A DNA stretch of 64,000 nt. Origin: Cinnamomum chago. Taxonomy: Eukaryota > Streptophyta > Magnoliopsida > Laurales > Lauraceae. Below are positions 30,301 through 41,653 of the stretch, piece after piece. Made by a program: the position numbers and the translations under genes. The notes below the pieces were generated by a model, which was not told the origin of the DNA, did not search any database, and saw only the letters and a program-made list of their open reading frames with translations. How positions within the stretch are numbered: position 1 is the stretch's first letter; every line of letters begins with the position of its first letter. The DNA lies in assembly GCA_038049695.1 (NCBI GenBank), contig CP142453.1:14279001-14343000 (forward strand). Reading direction: 5' to 3'.

Positions 30301-32405
30301 CCCACGTAGTAGTTTTTTTTTTTTTTTTTTTTAAACTTCAATGAGGCCCATCTGTGACGAATCAGAACCTTCATTTAGTAAACAAGAGATCATCCGATAC
30401 GTATCATTCCATTATAGTGAATCTTAAGGACCGCAATTTAAGGTGGAGCCTACTGAATGATTTTTTCATGTTCATAACTGCATCCTTCATCTCAAGAATG
30501 TATGAATCCATATCTATAATATTGATAAAAAGGTATGACTTTTCCTATCGGGGGACCCATAAGTGGCCCACATAGTAGGTTTAAAAAAAAAAAAAACTTG
30601 AATGAGGCCCATCTGTGACGAATGAAGATATTTATTTATTTGTACTCCTCCAAGTATTGACTCTCACCCATTGGACTAGTCCATTTTATTTTAATTAAAA
30701 AAAATCACTTTCAGTGATTCTTCTTTCCTTAATGAGTTGTAGGATGCACTGCTTGATCCAAAGGATCTGAGGTAAACGACATGTGGGCCCCCAAATTCAA
30801 CTCTCAGAAAATGTTAGACCCCAAATCCAGTAGTGAGATCAGTTTAGATAGGTGTCAAATTGGGTCTGGTCGCAACTCAAGACGAGAGTAGTGAGTTGGG
30901 ATGGGATTGGATGGGACCCCATAAGTGGCCCACGTAGTAGGGTGTTTTTTTTTTTTGTTTTGTTTTAAACTTCAATGAGGCCCATCTGTGACGAATCAAA
31001 ACCTTCATTTAGTAAACAAGAGATGATCTGATACGTATCATTCCATTATAGTGAATCTTGAGAACTGCAATTTAAGGTGGAGCCTACTGAATGATTTTTT
31101 CATGTTCATAACTGCATCCTTCATCTCAAGAATTTAAGAATCCATATCTATAGTATTGATAAGAAGGTATGACTTTTCCTATCGGGGAACCTATAAGTGG
31201 CCCACATAGTAGGCTTTTTAAAAACAAAAAAAAAAACAAAAAAAAACTTGAATGAGGCCCATCTGTGACGAATCAAGACATTTATTTATTTGTTCTCCTC
31301 CAAGTATTGACTCCCACCCATTGGACTAATCCATTGGATTTTAATTTAAAAAAAAAGAAAGAAATCACTTTCATTGATTCTTCTTTCCTTAATAAATTGT
31401 AGGATGCATCGCCTGATCCAAATGATATGAGGTAAACGACATGTGAGCCCCCAAATTAAACTCTCAGAAAATGTTAGACCCCAAATCCAGTGGTGAGATC
31501 AGTTTAGATGGGTGTCAAATTGGGTCTGGTCGCAACTCAAGAAGAGAGTAATCAGTTGGGATGGGATTGGCTGGGACCCCATAAGTGGCCCACGTAGTAG
31601 TTTTTTTTTTTTTTTTTTTTACTTCAATGAGGCCCATCTGTGACGAATCAGAACCTTCATTTAATAAACAAGAGATGATCCGATACGTATCATTCCATTA
31701 TAGTGAATCTTGAGAACCGCAATTTAAGGTGGAGTGGGATTGATTTTCTCATGTTCATAACTGTATCCTTCATCTTAAGAATTTATCTATAGTATTGATA
31801 AGAAGGTATCACTTTCCCTATCGGGGGACCCATAAGTGGCCCACACAGTAGGTTTTTTTTTTAAAACTTGAATGAGGCCCATCTGTGACGAATCAAGACA
31901 TTTATTTATTCGTACTCCTCCAAGTATTGACTCTCTCCCATTGGACTAATCCATTGGATTTTAATTAAAAAAAAAAGGAAATCACTTTCATTGATTCTTC
32001 TTTCCTTAATGAGTTGTAGGATGCACCCTCTGGTCTAAAGGATCTGAAGTAAACGACATGTGGGCCCCCAAATTCAACTCTCATAAAATGTTAGACCCCA
32101 AATCTAGTGGTAAGATCAGTTTAGATGGGTGTCAAATTGGGTCTGGTCGCAACTCAAGAAGAGAGTAGTGAGTTGGGATGGGATGGGATTGGATGGGACC
32201 CCATAAGTGGCCCACTTAGTAGGTTTTTTTTTTCTTAACTTCAATGAGGCCCATCTGTGACGAATAAGAACCTTCATTTATTCCTTCTCCTCCAAATATT
32301 GATTCTCGCCCATTTGACTAATCCATTTGATTTTAATATAGAAAAAAAAAAACAAAGAAATCACTTTCATTGATTCTTCTTTCTTTAATGAGTCGCAGGA
32401 TGCAC
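27395..32405. repeat. Tandem array of ~640-bp unit with two-unit higher-order structure
   Basis: The anchor CTGTGACGAATCAAGAC (one-base variants allowed) recurs at 27395, 28036, 28687, 29327, 29975, 30613, 31263 and 31883, a period of 620-651 bp. A second anchor, CTGTGACGAATCAGAACC or variants, recurs at 27771, 28416, 29066, 29700, 30352, 30986, 31638 and 32255, so each unit has two unequal halves sharing the block GGCCCAC..AATGAGGCCCATCTGTGACGAAT. Poly-T or poly-A runs of variable length sit at fixed places. Variants alternate between successive units (see findings). No ORF persists across units, so it is not coding. Confidence 0.96.
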
Positions 32406-33105
32406 CACTTAACTTGATAATGAATATTGTGTAGTTAAGAAAAAAAAGGGCCCCTCAACCAAGTGCTATGTCACTTGATGCCACACATACCATGCTAATG
32501 AATTAGTTTGTTGACATTTTGTATTAATTATGATGAAAATTTTGAAACTTTCAATTGATGTTACAATTAAAAATTCACAACTTTATTTAAATCTAAGATA
32601 AATTTAATTTGACGTAGAACCCTGTTTTTTTTAAGAAACTATTTTTCAAACTAAAAAATGGCCCCCTCAAGTGAAACATGATTCAAACTAACATATGAAT
32701 TCAGCTGAATGGATAGTAAGGGTGCCTCTCGGTTACTCCAAATCACAAACAACTTAAATACATGGCTGAATGAATGATTATCCTTCCACCATTTGTTCGC
32801 GGAAAATCAGAAATTGGAGATCACACCCAAAAATATACATGCTTTAAATCATTATTACCACCAATCTCATCCTAATGTGGGGCAAAAGAAATATACATGC
32901 TTTAAATCATTATTATCACCAATCTCATCATTGTTACTTTATCTCTTTTTCTTTTTCTTTTATTTTACCATTAAAAAAAAAGAAAAAGAAAGAAACAGAG
33001 AAATAATACCCAACCAATTGAATTTGTTATATATATATATATATTTTTAATAGTTATTAGTTCGTGTATTTGGTAGTTCGTGGTCCGTACCTAACATGGG
33101 ATTTT
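32406..33105. other. Intergenic, no gene seen
   Basis: AT-rich sequence. A direct repeat of about 45 bp, AAATATACATGCTTTAAATC plus following bases, occurs at 32831 and 32889. A short (AT)n run lies at 33030-33045. Confidence 0.6.
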
Positions 33106-33109
33106 GCTA

Positions 33110-33240
33110 GTTGATAGTGAAATGGATGTTAACGCACGGCCACTAGCGTTTTTGAAAAACGCAGTGTGACGATGTGCTAATTGATAATGAAATGGATGTT
33201 AACGTACGGCCACTAGCGCTTGAAATCGATGTTAACGCAG
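33110..33240. repeat. 68-70-bp minisatellite, right bracket of the array
   Basis: About two units of the same repeat as 27061-27158, in the same orientation: GAAATGGATGTTAACGCACG at 33119 and GAAATGGATGTTAACGTACG at 33189, with GACGATGTGCTAATTGATAA between. One copy carries the hairpin GCGTTTTTGAAAAACGC (33147-33163). Confidence 0.9.
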
Positions 33241-33659
33241 ATCCACCAAGTCTGCAGCGTTGACTAATATTGTCCTCTTTACAGAATGAGTTCGGATCAA
33301 CATAAATGTCACATCCACAAGTTTGGACTTTGGAGTGCTGAATTAAGCATATTGTCCTCTTACAGGACCAGTTCAGATCAGCACGGTACCCGCTTATGAT
33401 AGTTTTGTGCCTACATAGGATTCTTTGAGAATGAGTGCAACGTGTGTTTAGCATCGTGACATTTGAATATTTTCGTGTTCCCACAAAATAAGGGTATTTC
33501 TAAATGATTGTACCAAATTTTGTTATTATAAGAATGAATCTCAAAATCTTAACCTGCGAGCATAAGTTTTTTTTTAATAAACAACTTGATGGCACAATTA
33601 CTTCTTTCTTATCTCCTACATTTTCAAGAATATCATTTGAAGATTCTAAATCATCTCAC

Positions 33660-34490
33660 TTATTCTAAATGTAGGCCCCACGTTTACAATCCCAAATGAG
33701 GTGACCCCGCTTTATAATTCCTAGATGTGGGTCACATGGTCACAATCACAAATGATGAGCCCCTATTATAAATTCTTTAATGGTGGGACCACATTATAAA
33801 TCGTTTATAAAGGTAGGCATCACATTGTAATTTCTCTAGGCGGGTCCCGTGTCCACAATCATATTTTAGCAGTGGCCCCATGTTTAGATTTCTAAATGTA
33901 GGTACCGCATTGTAATTTTTTAAAGGTGGGTCCCGTATTCACAATTAACAACAAGTACAGCCCCACATTTTAATGATTGCCCCATGTTTGAATTTCTAAA
34001 TGTGGGTACTACTTTGTAATTTTTTAAAGGTCGGTCCCATGTTCACAATTAACGAAAAGTATGGCCCCACATTATAATTCCTATAAAGGTGGGCCACATT
34101 GTAGATTTTATAAATGTGTTATCCACATGTTCTAATTTTTAAAGGTGGGCACCACATTCTAATTTCTAAAGGTGGGCACTGTGTCTACAAATATTATAAA
34201 AAATGTGGCTCAACTTTGTAATTCCTAAATATAATATGGACTCACATTGTAAATCCTATGAATGTGAGCCTATATTCTAATTTTTAAAGGTGGATCCCAT
34301 ATTTATATTTACAAAAAGTTGGCCCACATTATATTTCCTATAAAGGTGGCCCCACATTATAAATCCAATGGATATGGGTTCCATGTTTTAATTTTTAAAG
34401 GCAGGTACCGCGTTGTAACTTGAACAGGTGGGTCCCATATATGATAATAATAGTATTGCAAATAATTAAAGGTGGGGTCCCACGTTGTAA
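33660..34490. repeat. Degenerate short tandem repeat field
   Basis: Repeated variants of AAAGGTGGGTCCCATGTTCA and GTGGCCCCACATTATAATTC occur every 40-65 bases. Copies are strongly diverged and irregular, so this is an old amplified repeat rather than a clean satellite. No coding potential. Confidence 0.75.
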
Positions 34491-35800
34491 ATCCTATGTT
34501 TGCTCCTTGGAGCAAAACTTTTATAATGGTTTGGATGGTGGTTTGGTGATCCCACAGTAAAGGAAAAAAAATACACGGACTATTCAAGTGATTGTGAGAT
34601 ATCCTACGGATCGAACAGGTCTGCGGTAGATATGTATTTTTGGGATATTCTGAGGTTATTGTCAGATTTATAATTATCCGTACGGTAATTGTCCCTGGTA
34701 GGAGGGATTATCTGCAATAGCACAATAATTTTCAAATAAGTGCTCATCAGCTTTTTCTTCATATTCAACTCATCACCGCCATCATCATCAAAAGTTAGTG
34801 CAACTTATCTGACCAATTTTTACCATGGGCCCTAAACCTGAGATTACACTAGATAAGTTGAATGCTGGCATAAAATCTTATTACAATCTAAAAATATGAA
34901 TTCTAAGATTTTACTATTCAATTACAAACTAATATCTAATTCAAATGTAGGCCACTCATCTATTTTTTTTTTTTTTACTAAATTGGATAATCTGCCGGCG
35001 AAGAGTTCGAAAAGGTTATCGCAATTCGCAATTTAGATTACCAAAACTCTAAATGGCCCGATTTTTGGGGACCGAGTAGCATGTCCCATAAAAATATATA
35101 TAAAAAGAATAAAGAAAGAACCCGTCCTGTTTATATGGTAATTTTAGAGTCCTATGAGACTAAGTGACAAAAAAAAAAAAAAGGGGAAGAAGAAGAAGAA
35201 GAAGAAGAAGAAGAAAGACAAAAAAGCACCCAAAAAATCCCTTCCACTTATACAGTGATTTTGGGACCTCGTTAGTAGTATGGGTTTTGTGGGGCTTTTT
35301 ATTAGGGGCCGTCTAAATCCCACACGACCCATTAAAACGATACGAAGCACACGATATTAACAGATTCAGGTGGGCTCTTAATGGGTTTGGGTCATTAACA
35401 GGTCAAACCCGTTAACTCGTTAAGTTAACGGGCTGTATATGAATTAAACTAGTAATTCGTTAACAACCCGCTAAACCCGTTAAATTTTTTTAGTCCCCAA
35501 GTGTAGCTGCAATCAATTTATACTCATAAAGAAGAAATTGAAATTTATTGTTTTATAGTGGGGTTTTTGGTAGGATCCACTTAAGATCCTCACTTATAAT
35601 TTAGTGTGGCTTATATATTTTTGTTTGAATTTTTTTAATTTTTAAAATAATATAATTACTTAAAATATTGATTCGTATAATCTGTTAAATTAAATATTTG
35701 AGTTAGACATTTTTACCAATTAAGTTAACGGACCGTAGGTAATTTTAACACAAATTCGAGAACAGAACAGAACAGGATTGACGGCCCTATCTTTTTACCC
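34491..35800. other. Upstream region of gene 2, no gene seen
   Basis: AT-rich sequence. It includes a (GAA)n run (about 35187-35217) and, at 35340-35480, a cluster of AACCCGTTAA / TTAACGGG words in both orientations. No ORF with family features. Confidence 0.55.
35187..35217. repeat. (GAA)n microsatellite
   Basis: About ten GAA triplets following an A run and AAGGGG. Confidence 0.9.
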
Positions 35801-35810
35801 GCAGATTTCT

Positions 35811-36208
35811 CTATTTAAAATGTTGGCTTTTACGTACTAAAATATCAACTTCAAGAGCCAAGACAAAGATAGAAGAAATACAAGCCAAACGCTAAGCAAT
35901 CTCGGTTCCCGGTTGTTTCATACCTCTTCCATTTTGAATAGTATCCTCTCTCCGTCTCTCTTCTGTACCAGTCAAAGCATTGCTGCCATGGATAAAAAAT
36001 ATAAGAAGCTAACGATGTATCTTTACCACCACTACATGAGCTATCTGTATTTGTTTAATCTCGCATCGGTCAACGGTCTTCCTCTGAAGAAAGCTGCAAT
36101 CTTTTTAACCCCTTCGACTTCTAGGTTTTTTTTTGGTACTACACAGAGAAGAAGAGAACACATAGAACTAAGTTACTTGAATTCGCTGCATTTGCTTTGA
36201 TATTTAGG
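35811..36208 (+). promoter_or_regulatory. Candidate promoter and 5' leader exon of gene 2
   Basis: CTATTTAAAA at 35811-35820 is TATA-like. About 1.8 kb downstream is the first coding exon, whose acceptor TTACAG (37572-37577) requires an upstream non-coding exon. A plausible donor is GATATTTAG|GTATCC near 36207. Within this leader an ATG in good context (GCCATGG, 35988) opens a 70-codon ORF to 36200, possibly an upstream ORF. This is an inference from spacing and splice motifs only. Confidence 0.4.
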
Positions 36209-37577
36209 TATCCTGATTCCTCTTTAAACTGGATTTTGCCTATTGTTTTCGGTATCAGATGGCGAATATTACTTCACTTCACTTCACTTCGTGATTTTTA
36301 CTCTTGTAGGGTTTTTTAGGGACCTGAATGAAACTTATGATTTTTCTTTGCTGCTTGTGGGAATCTCTCTCTTTAATTTGTTTGATTCTAGGGTTCTTTG
36401 AGCTCTCGAAAGCGAGATTTCATGTTTGTTTTTTGAATCAGAAGTTAATTGTTGTTGTGACTCGTTTATCTCTATATCTCTCTCATCCGTCCTGGGTGAG
36501 ATTCTCTTGTATTGAAGTTGTTGTTGCAAATGTCCTGTGTGATTTATATGATTAAGGGGCGTTTTTAGATCTTTTGGATGACATTTCATCCTTTGTAAGT
36601 CATAGTTGCTTGTGTTCTTTGCCAAAACCAATTACAAGTAACCAGAATCATTGGTAATTAGTGTGTTGGACAACTGAATTCCAAGGATCCAAATTGGGCT
36701 AAGGTTTTTGAGCTCATTCAAACTTTTGTCCTTTTCCCAAAATGGAATGAAATTATGTTTGCCCTCACTCTTTGATGTGTTTTTTTTTTTTCTTCCCTTA
36801 ATACGTCTTCAGCGTAACAGCTGTAGGAAGTTTGTCTAATTCGTGTTGGTTCTAGTAGTTTTGAGCTTTATTATTGAAGTTTTGATGAAAAATGTGTTTA
36901 TGTTCCCTCTATGAATTAATTTGAATTTTTCCAATGTGTTTTGTGTGGTGAGCTGATGCCTTTCGTGCGATTTCTTGCAATAAGTACACCAAGGGTTATA
37001 GTTTTACTGTTTTTGGCTCCTCCTTGACGACTGGACTAGTTCATATTTGTACAATATGGGACTTGGGGGAAGTGTGAAGGAGTCTGTTTATGTGCTTCAT
37101 TTCCTTTTTTGTGGATGGTGGTTCCATGGTTTGGACTAGGTTCCATATTTGGTTAGTGCCTCAAGGACCTGTCTCTCCTCAGTCTGGACCTGACAATCTC
37201 CAAATTAGGAAAAAAAAGAGAGCAGAAATGTGCCTTATACTCAATGTTTCATTTCCTTTTTTTGTATAGTAGCAATTGTAAAACTGTCACAAGCGGTGGA
37301 TCCATTAAAGTCTGGTTACGGAAGTGATGGCTGTGTCCTATGTTTACTATTCTGGAATAACTCAGCAAATCTTTTTTTTTTTAATTGTAGATTTTTTTGT
37401 GTATGGTTGTTGATATTTATTCATTGTATCTGTGTTATTAATTATTCATTGTTTATGTTTTGTTATTTATTCATTATGTGTCTATGTGTTATTTATTCAT
37501 TATCATTTTATTTTGTTTATTTATCCTTTTTCACTTTATGGATAGGTGAAGAGTTCTGTTTTTTAAATAAATTACAG

Positions 37578-37720
37578 CTTTGGATATTGAAAGAAGGTGT
37601 ATGATTTCTTGGTTTTTGAGATGGTTGGAGCAAGTGTTTGCATTTGGGGTGCCATTCTTGTTTCTTGGTCTTGTTACTCTGCACCACCTGTGGGAGCTCA
37701 GAAAACATATCCATCTGAAG
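37578..37720 (+). CDS. Gene 2 exon with start codon and signal peptide
   Basis: Acceptor TTACAG at 37572-37577, ATG at 37621, donor GTAAAT at 37721. The 33 codons form a hydrophobic signal peptide ending near PPVGAQ, followed by KTYPSE. The last base joins the next exon to begin [11 protein letters not shown], as in family members where the mature N-terminus precedes this helix. Confidence 0.85.
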
Positions 37721-38994
37721 GTAAATTTGGTCAAATTGAAGTTCTCGCCTCTTATGAAATTAAGTTCATCCTTTATGCATATCTTCACTCTTCCTCTGTA
37801 GTTTTTTTTCTTTTCTTTTTCTTTTTTGGTTGGGCTATCTACTGGTCCAGGAGTGATACTTTCACTTGAGGGCCCAGGGATGTGTATGAGACTAAGGTGC
37901 CAACACCACTCAACCCTGGGTTTGTTGGCTTCCTCTTTAGCAATTTAACATGCTTTGCTCTGATGTTATAAATACCTGCAGTGTAACCATAGTCTTGGCT
38001 TCAATTGTTCCAACTGTGTAGCCTTGTATTTTCTTAAGTCTGATTTGCTCATTAGTCATATCACCTGATCATAACCTCTTATTGTTTACTTCTATATGTT
38101 AATGATATTTTGATTTCTGGGGATAAAAAGTCTGGTGTTGCTTCTTTAAAACAAATATTGCAGTCATCCTTTCACATAAGATTTGGGACGTTTTACTTAT
38201 TTCCTTAGTTTGGAAGTTACTCCCACTGCTATTGGTATCTTTTTTGTTTTAACATAGATATACAAAGGATCTCATCGATATGGCTCAAAAGACAGACACA
38301 GAGACTTTTGATGCTCAAATTGAGCTGAATATCAAATACAACCAGAACAATGAGGAACCTGTTCTCTACAGGACATTGATTGGCTGTTTTATTTACCATC
38401 CCACGACTTGACCAGATATTTCCTATGCAGATCAAGTTGTTAGCCAATTTATGCCTGACTCACTTTTATCTTTTAACCTCAGATCTAGTTGCAAATTGCA
38501 GCGATGGCCAGTCAAAGGGTGTTTTTGTGATTGTCACAATCATAGGACTTTTAAACAATATGCAGAATCCCAGAGGTCCACTATAACTGTAAGAGAGCAC
38601 AAGCGGCTTATCCGTGGAAACCCTTTAAGGCAATAACATTACGGGAAGTAATGGTAAACCGTATGGCCATATATCATCATCGTCCACTTGCATCCATTGC
38701 TTTGTGAGTTTGAGTCATAAGGCTTTTTACCGTACTTGGATTTGCCTTTTATTTTATGTCCATTTTCCATTATGTGTTTTTCCTCACTTTCAGTTTTGTC
38801 CTCATCACTAGCCTATAATGCAAATACGAGTTCAAGTTCTGTTGAAAGTTTTTCTCATTGAGTTTCTATCATCTACGACAAGTTATTTTCATGGGATTTT
38901 ATTTCCATCTTTAGGATTCATAGTTTTCAATTTCGTTTTGTTCTAGCCAGCGTTCATTGGAATGTTTCAGAATTGGCCTGTGGTAGAATGGTAT

Positions 38995-39025
<31 letters not shown>

Positions 39026-41616
39026 ACGCACGCGCACACACACACACACACAGAAAATAGTCAATTGTAGAGTGTAGTTTAGTTTAAATGATGTTATCAT
39101 GTAAGTATGCACTCTTATTTTTTTAGCATTTTACTTCTTTTTTTTTTTCAACCTTAGGACCTTAGGTGCTCTTATAGTTTTTTTTTTTTTTTTTTTTAAA
39201 TAATTTTCACTCTTCTTATTCGAAATGGAATACTGATATTGATTTGAACGCCGGAACGTTCCACTACAGGGCCAAAGTGGAACGGAGACCGGAGTGGGAC
39301 CGACTACTATAATAGGATTTACTTATCATGAAATTCTACTGATTGATTGTCTTAATTTGCAGTCACCACATTGCAAGTTATCAAGGAAAGTTTGATTGAT
39401 CCTTCTAATCATCTTAGAGATTGGGGAAATGGAGATCCATGCACATCAAATTGGACAGGGCTTATATGCAGAGGGACACTTGGTGATCCATACTTGCATG
39501 TTGAAGAGCTGTACGTGTTTCATACTTGTTAACACTGCCATTTTACTCATTTATTTCATTTGCTTCTTTTCATACATCTTGCACAATCTTACCATGCGAC
39601 ACCTCGTGGGGTCCACTGTATGATCAATCCAAATGGACCATCTTTACATTGACCCGAGTGGACTGGACTGGACCGTTGCATCTAGCGTGATTTTTTTAAA
39701 TTTAAAACCGTTAAACTTGTGGGCCACAGATCAAGGGTTTAGGAGCACTGGATTGACTTGAAATTTCATATTTGGGGTGGTCCCACCTTGATCTTTCGAT
39801 CCCCACCTCTCCCATGATCTGTGGGGCCCCAGGTGGGCCCAGTCGTTGTCTTGCACTTGCACATGAGTGTCTCATAGCATTTCTCTTTATTTTATTTTGC
39901 TGCAGTTAAACTAATAGCCTTTTATAGATGTTTGTTTTACTACTGTTTCTTGCACAATGATAATATGCTAGTGTTGTTGCCTGCTTTGATTGAACTGGTG
40001 GGCAGAATGAGATAAGCATTATTCAAATACAAGAGAAGTTTCGAGAGGAAGAGGGGCTTGAGTTTCTGTATGTCTAGAGAGATGCAGAGACATATATGGA
40101 AGGAAAAATTTCAAATAAGGCCTTAGGTTTTTTCCTTATTTCGAAAAAGGACGCAAGTTTTAAAACATTTAAAATTAGTCCGTAAGTTTTTCAGGAAGTT
40201 CTCAATTGAGGACATCGTCCATTTAAAGCTATTTTTTGGCAACCTTTTCTTGCACTTTTTTTTTTTATACTACCCAAATCACACTTCATTGAAATAAAAT
40301 CATCATTCACTTCCTCTATATTTTCCTTCTTTTCTTCATTGGCATCCTCACAGTGATTGGGAACAACCGGTGTCCCCCCGATGATCGGTTGCACGTAGTG
40401 GCTACCGGAATCATATCATGACTTTAAATGAACGGTAATTTGGGTATTTTTAAAAAATAGGGAAAAAGTTGCCAGAAAATGCCTTTAAATGGCTGGATGT
40501 CTTTAATTGAAAACATACTGAAAAACTTAGGGACTAATTTTAAAAGTTTTGAAGCCCGCGTCCTTTATTGAAATAAGGCAAAAACTTAATGCTTAATTTG
40601 AAATTCCCTATATAGAATTAGTGTTCATACAAATATGTCTGTATCTTTCCTTTCATGATACAACTATGCATGAGTAGAAACAAGAAACATATATTATATG
40701 CAGCTGTACAATTGTTATTGATATGCAGCTGTACAATTGTTATTGTGCAGTGCGAGTGTAAGTGAAAGACAGGTTTGATGGATTGCAAGTGTACGTGAAA
40801 AAAGTCCTTTTCTCCTTCACACCCTGCTTAAACTTAGTGTCAAGTCAAAAAACAGTGAGTGCTTGCTTAATAAGTAACAATATCAGGACACTATCAGGCT
40901 TCTTGAGAAGAAATCACAAGTCGAGTTTATGGAACCCCTAACTTTCTGCAATATTTATGGCAGTTTCCTTCTCATCACAGTAGAGGTGTAGCCGTGTAGG
41001 ATCAATGACAGTAAGTCAAACAGCCTTTGAGATTTTATGTTCCATGGCCTGATGTTCTTCGTTAGCAGTGAAACTGAGGATATGCTTTTCAATGCAATAA
41101 GAGCCATGGTGCCTGCTAGATTCAGGTTTAGGTTTCTAGTAGTAGAAGAGGGAAAATGTAGAAAGAGAGATACTGATTGTAGGTTGTGCACAAAATCAAA
41201 AGTGAGTTGTGTGCAACGCCTTTATATGTATACATGCATGCATATATATATATATATATATATATAGTCATCTAGTGCGCGACTTGCTCATTGGATGACA
41301 ATGTGGAGCCCCAACTAGGACTGGGCCCAGGGGGATCGAAAGATCTCCCTTGGTCCTTCATCTCTGCAAAGAATCAGCCCCATCCCATCTCCATCTGGGC
41401 CTCACAAATTTAATGGTGTACAGTCCATTCGGATGAGTGTGCAGTCGATCCAACGGTGTACAATACATCAAATGGGTGCAAAGGTGGGCCCCATGTGAAA
41501 TTCAGGGTGGGTGCGTGTGCGTGTGGTCCATCAGGTGGGCCCCACCCCAGGTGCACAACTTGAGCACCGGGTGCACTGGATAACCAACAACAATGCTTTA
41601 CTAATATAAGAGTTCC

Positions 41617-41653
<37 letters not shown>

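Larger units (their letters stand above)
37721..39362 (+). other. Gene 2 intron (1.64 kb)
   Basis: Contains a + strand copia RT/RNase H relic (38040-38530) and a poly-C/(CA) tract (38995-39052). Nothing else recognised. Confidence 0.65.

Noticed and set aside
27395-32405. CRISPR-like regular repeats
   Set aside because: The units are ~640 bp and contiguous, without short repeats separated by unique spacers, and the genome is that of a plant.
37580-37801. Alternative start of gene 2 in another frame (ATG at 37601)
   Set aside because: That frame does not join the LRR N-terminal exon; the frame from ATG 37621 gives a signal peptide and continues correctly into 39363.
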